Shown here: positions 59,704-64,000 of the stretch, one piece after another
Layout of the letters: the number at the start of each line of letters is the position of its first letter
Position numbering within the stretch: the first letter of the stretch is position 1
NCBI RefSeq assembly: GCF_947491795.1
Contig: NZ_CANLKW010000004.1
Span: forward strand, 124,001-188,000
Reading direction: 5' to 3'
Source: an uncultured Roseobacter sp.
Lineage (GTDB): Bacteria > Pseudomonadota > Alphaproteobacteria > Rhodobacterales > Rhodobacteraceae
DNA: 64,000 nt
The notes under the pieces: generated by a model
The model's database searches: none
Told to the model about the DNA's origin: nothing
The model's input: the letters and a program-made list of their open reading frames with translations, nothing else
Translations under genes and position numbers: made by a program

Positions 59704-59753
59704 ACCGACGTAATACCGACGTTAAACCGACGTGATACCGACAGCCCACCGAC
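59704..59753. repeat. 11-bp array of ACCGAC (five units)
   Basis: ACCGAC occurs at 59704, 59715, 59726, 59737 and 59748, an exact 11-bp period; the first three units read ACCGACGTAAT, ACCGACGTTAA and ACCGACGTGAT. Eleven bases are about one helical turn, so all copies face the same side of the DNA, as in binding-site arrays (iterons). It lies about 120 bp before the DnaA-box cluster. Confidence 0.65.
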
Positions 59754-59869
59754 CCCCTCGAATGGGCCCTGATTCTCTCTGCGGCACAGTCTCTCCCCGG
59801 GGCCCCGGGCCCCGTTTGGCCGCTCAGAACTTCGCGCAGGGGTAGAAAAACAGCACCCGTTTCAACCGC

Positions 59870-60060
59870 CTGTCCACAGCTTTTCCGCGCTGCGGCAAGT
59901 GGGCCGGAACAAAGGGAATTCCCGGCTTATCCCCACCTTATCCACATGATAAAACCCCATATAAATCAACAGCTTATCCACAAGAAATTTCGCGAAAGCC
60001 TGATTTTTATGTTGCGTGAACACCCCTTTATCGCGCATCGTGTGTCTCACCGCTTCAGAG
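59870..60060. other. candidate chromosomal replication origin (DnaA boxes)
   Basis: Perfect DnaA boxes TTATCCACA are at 59938-59946 and 59974-59982, 36 bp apart. Near matches are TTATCCCCA at 59927-59935 and CTGTCCACA at 59870-59878, all on the plus strand. AT-rich DNA (59947-59970 and 59984-60015) lies between and after them, and a palindrome TTTCGCGAAA is at 59988-59997. Gene-free context and box density fit an oriC; no dnaA, hemE or parAB gene is in view to confirm it. Confidence 0.5.
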
Positions 60061-60535
60061 GTCTTCGGAACAAAGAGGCGGACGCAGAGGCCCCGGTGGC
60101 CGCAAGCGCTGAGAGACGGATCAATGATGCAGCTCCCAGCAGGAACGGACACTGGAAACCGGTCGCATCGTGTGAACCCGAAAGGGTTGTGACGAACGGA
60201 CCGCAGGCGCCGGAGCAGGTCGAAAAACTGCTACTCCGCAAGGGGTTAGGTTGGAAGGCAGCGCCGGGAGGGGTGATGCGGGGAACGGTCAGCAGCAATG
60301 CAGGCGGTTTCGGCGACGGGCGGTAACGCTTTTCGCAAGCTGGGCCTGCTGTCGCCCTCTGGGGGGATGATAAGGTTCAAGAAGGCGTCAGGTTGTGCCG
60401 CAGGGCACGGGTCTGGATTTCGGTCCGATCCCCTGGCGCCTTTCGCCTTTTCCAAGCCTCCCCGTTGCTGATCCAGATCAATGCACGACACCGGTGCCTG
60501 TGTCAGGTTTGCAGCGTCCAACAAGGAGACACGCA

Positions 60536-60859
60536 ATGGATACGGAGAGACAAAAAGCCATCCTGCTGTCCCGCCGGCGTGAGCTGGTCGGGCACCTGGT
60601 AGAGGTCGGGCAGGCCCTGGACGAGACACCCACACGAGACCTTGAGGATTTTGCAACAGAACGGCAGGGCGACGAGGTGCTTGAGGCACTTGGCCAGGCA
60701 GAACTCGATGAGGTCACACGCATAGACGCGGCACTCGGACGCGTAAATGATGGCACTTACGGTCTGTGCCTCAACTGCGCCGAACCCATTTCTGACGCCC
60801 GGCTTGACGTATTGCCGGAAACCGCTTTGTGCCGGAACTGTGCGGCACGCAACGGCTGA
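60536..60859 (+). CDS. DksA/TraR-family zinc-finger protein
   Basis: A 107-residue TraR/DksA-type protein. A coiled coil (KAILLSRRRELVGHLVEVGQ onward) is followed by the zinc finger CLNCAEPISDARLDV...CRNC near residues 82-103. Such proteins enter the RNA polymerase secondary channel and alter stringent and rRNA promoters; this one is shorter than full DksA (about 150). GVG-type tip residues DETPTRD lie where DksA has its acidic tip. AAGGAG precedes the ATG at 60536. Confidence 0.88.
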   Translation: MDTERQKAILLSRRRELVGHLVEVGQALDETPTRDLEDFATERQGDEVLEALGQAELDEVTRIDAALGRVNDGTYGLCLNCAEPISDARLDVLPETALCRNCAARNG

Positions 60860-60880
60860 GCCGGGCGGACCGCGTCAGCT

Positions 60881-60997
60881 TCAGAACTGTTCGTCGAGCG
60901 CTTCACCGGCGTTCTGGACGTCGCGACCGATGCCTTTGGTTGTCTCGCAGGCGGCGAGGCTCAGTACAACGGTCAGGAGGAGGGTGGCTCTCAGCAT
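60881..60997 (-). CDS. entericidin A/B family micro-lipoprotein
   Basis: A 38-residue lipoprotein precursor: MLRATLLLTVVLSLAACETT with lipobox LAAC, then KGIGRDVQNAGEALDEQF. The mature sequence with its G-x-G-x-D-x-x-x-G-x-A pattern matches the entericidin family, small envelope lipoproteins with a debated bacteriolytic role. AAAGGACC precedes the ATG. It converges with the DksA-like gene. Confidence 0.82.
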   Translation of the reverse strand: MLRATLLLTVVLSLAACETTKGIGRDVQNAGEALDEQF

Positions 60998-61091
60998 CTG
61001 AAGGTCCTTTCAAGCGTGCATTCTGTTGCGATTCTACACTTTTGTCGCAGGCTGTTCACGCGAAAAATGATGACAGCCTGCACGCGTTACA

Positions 61092-61571
61092 TCAGGGCAC
61101 GCGGTAAAAGAGATACCGCTCGGGATCAATGGTGTCGGGGCCGCGCACCTGCTCAAAACTTATCAATGGCTGCTGGCTCACCACCAGACCGCCAGACAGC
61201 ATCAGCGGAGCAATCAGAGGCGACAGACGTGCCCCCTCTTCGACGTCGCGGGCCTTGTCACCATAGCCAAAATCATAATGCGCCAGGGACATCTGCGCGC
61301 CCCGCTCGGCCAGTTCCGCCAGCATCGCCTCTGCTTCGCCCTGCAAAAAGTCTTCTGCCGGCGGGATGCAGGACGGGTGAGGTTTCAGCACACGGTCGAT
61401 CACCCAGATGCGCCGGTCAGGCAGGTTTTCGCGCAGATGGTCATAAGTCCGGCCGTTTCCCAGACCAAGTTCAAGCACGTCACCGGCCAGAGTGGAAATT
61501 TCACCCGCAGCCCAGTTCAGACCATCGATCTGCGCGGTCAGCCTGCGCCGCATGGATTCAAGACGGCTCAT
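61092..61571 (-). CDS. class I SAM-dependent methyltransferase
   Basis: A 159-residue methyltransferase with the SAM-binding motif I VLELGLGNGRTYDHL near residue 31 and the acidic residue after strand 2 (IWVIDR). It is short for the family, mostly the core Rossmann fold. The acceptor is unknown. Its start overlaps the end of the deacetylase-like gene by 14 bp, the last gene of a four-gene operon. Confidence 0.82.
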   Translation of the reverse strand: MSRLESMRRRLTAQIDGLNWAAGEISTLAGDVLELGLGNGRTYDHLRENLPDRRIWVIDRVLKPHPSCIPPAEDFLQGEAEAMLAELAERGAQMSLAHYDFGYGDKARDVEEGARLSPLIAPLMLSGGLVVSQQPLISFEQVRGPDTIDPERYLFYRVP

Positions 61572-62325
61572 CCGGATCTCCCTGTTGATCAGGCGGTGTC
61601 GGAACGGCACCACCATCGAGCATTTCGCGCAGCCAGCGCTCTGAGAAGTGCCAGACCCCGGGGGTATGCACAAGGTGGTGCGTCAGCAGGCCCAGCGGTT
61701 CGGTCGCATCAGCCTTGCCGTCACGCCTGTCCCGGAGGACCTGAAGCGTTTGACCAATCAGTGTTTCCACAAGGACCAGTCCGCGGTCGCCGCGCCAGTT
61801 GATGGGATCAATGTGGGTGTTGACCTGGCGGATACCCGGGGCGGCGTCGCGTGCGTCGCGTTGCAGAAAGGTTGACAGGCAGGTGTACCCGGCCCGGGCC
61901 AGCACGGGCGCAAAGGCCGGATCAAAACGGTTCCAGGGCGGAACGAAAACCGGTCTGAGCCGGGGCCCGAACAGCGCACGAAGCCGGGACAACCCATCGT
62001 GCAACTCCGTTTCGGCACCAGCGCGCGGGTGCCCGAATTCCGCTTTTTTGGCACCTTGCGGGCTGTGGCTGACATGTTGCCAGCCGTGCACCAGCGGGAT
62101 GAGGCAAGGACGCTCTGCAACGGCCTGCGCCAGAGTGCTGTCTGCAGGCTTTGGAATGACTGCTATATGGACAGGCAGACCTGAGCGATCCGCCAGTTGC
62201 GCAAGCTGGTCGAGCGCGGGCGTCTGTGCTGTCGCATCATCATCCCGCCACCACAATGGCAGTGTCAGGCCCATCTCGCTATGTTTTCTGAGTTCATTGC
62301 GCAGGTCTGCCCAGTCAGCACTCAT
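61558..62325 (-). CDS. polysaccharide deacetylase-like protein
   Basis: A 255-residue NodB-like protein. LWWRDDDATAQTPALDQL holds the metal-binding Asp pair, PLVHGWQHVSHSP the two His (HGWQH), and PVFVPPWNRFDPAF the later proline/Arg region. The family removes acyl groups from glycans. There is no signal peptide, so it would act in the cytoplasm. It overlaps the glycosyltransferase stop as ATGA. Confidence 0.82.
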   Translation of the reverse strand: MSADWADLRNELRKHSEMGLTLPLWWRDDDATAQTPALDQLAQLADRSGLPVHIAVIPKPADSTLAQAVAERPCLIPLVHGWQHVSHSPQGAKKAEFGHPRAGAETELHDGLSRLRALFGPRLRPVFVPPWNRFDPAFAPVLARAGYTCLSTFLQRDARDAAPGIRQVNTHIDPINWRGDRGLVLVETLIGQTLQVLRDRRDGKADATEPLGLLTHHLVHTPGVWHFSERWLREMLDGGAVPTPPDQQGDPDEPS

Positions 62326-63461
62326 GTCTTTTCGCTCCGGAGCTTTTCACAAAGCCTGACCGTTTCTCGGGCACCGTCAAAGGTATTCTCGGCAGGCAAT
62401 GGGCGGGCAGGGGCCGCGATCACGTCCTGCAAGGCTTTTGCGAGCGTATCACCCGTCATCTCGGCATCTTTGAGTGTGCGGATGTTACTTTGTCGGGCGA
62501 GTGTCGTTGCCCGCAGGGTCTGTTCGGTCTCGCCACCAGCATCAAAAGGTACAAAGACAGCCGGAACGCCGGTTTGCAGCACGTCCAGCGCGGTATTATA
62601 TCCGCAAAGAGAAACAGATGCAGCGGCACCGGACAGCAGAGCAGTGAAGTCCTGGCGCGCCGGTTCCACAATGACGTTTCGCGCGGCGCTGCGGCGCAGG
62701 TCAACCATGCGGTCTTCGCTCCTGTCCCCGGCCACAAGCAATCTGAAAAGATGCGCGGGCATCCGTTCGGCGGTGGTGAGGACGGTGGAAAAGAGGCGGT
62801 CTGCTGCCGCGCTGCCACCCGTGCTGATGATGATTTCCCCGGAAGGGTTTGTGTGACGTCCAGGCCGCCGCGCACCGGTGACAAATCCTGTGTAGTGCAG
62901 TCGTGTGTTCAGTCCGGGCGTCACCGGCCAGCTCGCTTCAAGCGGCATCACGCCCGCATCCGAATGAACAAGAACACCGTCATAGAACCGCTCAAGCACC
63001 TCGTGTGTTGCGTCGGCTTTGGCAGTGGTGGATGGGGGCGACAGGATATCGCGTACAGAGGACAGGATCAGCGGCCGCGGGTCGAGTTCCGCAGCCCGCG
63101 TCAGCGCAGACTGGAATTCCTCGCGCAATACGCGGCGCCCAAAGGGATAAAGCTCTGTGATCAGAACCCCGGGTTTAAACGCGGTGAGGGCGTGGGCCAG
63201 TGTCGCCCGTCTGGTGGCCAAGGTGTCGCTGTCTGCGATCTCGCCACGCGCGTTCAGCAGGGTTGTAAAGTTGATGCCGTCTGACCTGACCGGCGGCAGT
63301 TGAACAAGGTCCGTTCCGGTGGTGTCCAGATGCGGTGCAGGCATTCCACCTGACACGACCTGGGTTTCATGACCCGCCCCGGCGAAAGCGCGCGCGACGG
63401 TAAGCGCGCGGGACAGATGCCCTGAGCCAAGCAGATGTGTGACGAGGATCTGAACTCTCAT
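62322..63461 (-). CDS. MurG-like glycosyltransferase (GT28 type)
   Basis: A 379-residue GT-B glycosyltransferase. MRVQILVTHLLGSGHLSRAL is the N-terminal glycine-rich acceptor loop, IIISTGGSAAADRLF begins the C-terminal half, and FTALLSGAAASVSLCGYNTA with PAVFVPFDAGGETEQTLRAT is the donor-binding part. This resembles MurG and related UDP-sugar transferases, but the gene is not in a division/wall cluster. It overlaps the phosphatase stop by ATGA; the next gene overlaps its own stop by ATGA. Confidence 0.85.
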   Translation of the reverse strand: MRVQILVTHLLGSGHLSRALTVARAFAGAGHETQVVSGGMPAPHLDTTGTDLVQLPPVRSDGINFTTLLNARGEIADSDTLATRRATLAHALTAFKPGVLITELYPFGRRVLREEFQSALTRAAELDPRPLILSSVRDILSPPSTTAKADATHEVLERFYDGVLVHSDAGVMPLEASWPVTPGLNTRLHYTGFVTGARRPGRHTNPSGEIIISTGGSAAADRLFSTVLTTAERMPAHLFRLLVAGDRSEDRMVDLRRSAARNVIVEPARQDFTALLSGAAASVSLCGYNTALDVLQTGVPAVFVPFDAGGETEQTLRATTLARQSNIRTLKDAEMTGDTLAKALQDVIAAPARPLPAENTFDGARETVRLCEKLRSEKT

Positions 63462-64000
63462 ACCTGGGGCCCGTTCAGTCTGACGGGTTCCGGTGTGGCC
63501 GACCAGGTGCCGGGAGCAATATTGATCACATAAAGCCGGTCGCGCTTGATGCGAAAGGGTGCCGCCCCCTGAAATTCCCAGCCGGTTGCCACAGCCATCA
63601 GCACCCGCATGACGCCGATATGGCAGACGGCAACAGTGTCTGTCTCCAGCGCTTCCGCCCAGGGGATGAGCCGGGCGCGCAAGTCTGCCGGGCTTTCGCC
63701 ACCCGGCGGGCGGTAATCCCAGCCCCAGTGCTCGATATCCCTGAAACCACTGGCCGGATCCGCACGCAGTACGGACCCTTGCTGACCTTCCCACGTGCCC
63801 CAGTCCATCTCCATCAGCGCATCGGTGCAAAGGGGCACCCGCCCGCTGATCAGTTCTGCTGTCCGGCGCGCGCGCATCAGCGGGCTGGCACAGAGATCGG
63901 CCTCGTCCCACGGCGCGGGCAGTGTCCGTCCGGCGAGAGCAGCTTCAGCCTCGGCGTCCAGCGGGATATCGCTGCGGCCCTGTATGCGGCCTGCGCGGTT
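63458..64000 (-). CDS. histidine phosphatase family protein, partial
   Basis: The C-terminal about 180 residues of a phosphoglycerate-mutase-like phosphatase; the N-terminus with the catalytic RHG motif lies beyond the right edge. Visible parts are NRAGRIQGRSDIPLDAEAEA, then CASPLMRARRTAELI (conserved S-P-x-x-R-A-x-x-T-A), LMEMDWGTWEGQ and AVCHIGVMRVLMAVATG (second histidine). It begins a four-gene operon continued by the glycosyltransferase, deacetylase and methyltransferase, all overlapping, so the operon probably modifies one glycan or glycolipid. Confidence 0.85.
   Translation of the reverse strand, partial: NRAGRIQGRSDIPLDAEAEAALAGRTLPAPWDEADLCASPLMRARRTAELISGRVPLCTDALMEMDWGTWEGQQGSVLRADPASGFRDIEHWGWDYRPPGGESPADLRARLIPWAEALETDTVAVCHIGVMRVLMAVATGWEFQGAAPFRIKRDRLYVINIAPGTWSATPEPVRLNGPQV

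Larger units (their letters stand above)
58963..60535. other. gene-free region with structured repeats and DnaA boxes
   Basis: About 1.57 kb without a convincing gene. In order it holds two copies of a 171-bp tandem repeat rich in hairpins, a further hairpin of the same design, a five-fold 11-bp array, and a cluster of DnaA boxes with AT-rich DNA. The last 400 bp (60130-60535) contain the dksA promoter but no defined site. Coding frames here are arginine-rich and domain-free. Confidence 0.6.

Noticed and set aside
59704..59753. CRISPR-like array
   Set aside because: Units are 11 bp with no spacers of constant size; no cas genes are in the window. It looks like a protein-binding array.

Overview
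The window is chromosomal DNA of an alphaproteobacterium, most likely a marine Rhodobacterales (Roseobacter-group) species. The host part is GC-rich and carries typical members of that group: a class I (archaeal-type) LysRS, EttA, NadD, a PBP4-type DacB with a Tat-like signal, the run murA - DUF2948 - hisD - UPF0262 - low-Mr phosphatase, and LepA. Taxonomy is inferred from gene content only.

Layout. 1-22.4 kb is host chromosome: an edge-truncated low-GC gene, ettA, a divergent MarR/monooxygenase pair with a perfect palindromic operator, a serine hydrolase, an alpha/beta-hydrolase lipoprotein, nadD, dacB, membrane and TerB-like genes, lysS, small envelope proteins, then a three-gene type I secretion locus (1047-aa RTX/CHRD repeat protein, ABC exporter, HlyD adaptor) and an OxyR-like LysR regulator. 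22.78-45.47 kb is a lower-GC integrated mobilizable element inserted at the 3' end of a tRNA-Thr(GGT) gene. It carries mobC, a relaxase, a PIN protein, ArdA, a Fic protein, an Mrr-like/STAND ATPase, a small resolvase, a VPLPA-CTERM-like lipase-fold protein, an M48 membrane protease with a small coupled partner, a row of tiny membrane proteins, a VirD4-like coupling ATPase and a large serine integrase. 45.5-64 kb is host chromosome again: tRNA-Thr, murA, hisD, a YjhX/GNAT pair, a porin, an orphan Hcp, lepA, a gene-free 1.5 kb stretch with structured repeats and a DnaA-box cluster (candidate replication origin), a DksA-like gene, an entericidin-like micro-lipoprotein and a four-gene glycan-type operon running off the right edge.

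Main observation. The element is bounded by a 10-bp direct repeat (22782-22791 and 45458-45467). The right copy lies inside the last codons of the serine integrase and inside the tRNA acceptor end. Joining the two ends, as in the excised circle, keeps the integrase reading frame open. Its last three host-derived codons are then replaced by 49 codons now stranded at the left end (22793-22942), and that extended frame ends in an ATGA overlap with mobC. Integration therefore appears to truncate the integrase and to cut mobC-relaxase off from the upstream transfer module (coupling ATPase - three small genes - integrase). Excision would restore one co-directional operon. This follows from the sequence by frame and junction, but it has not been tested.
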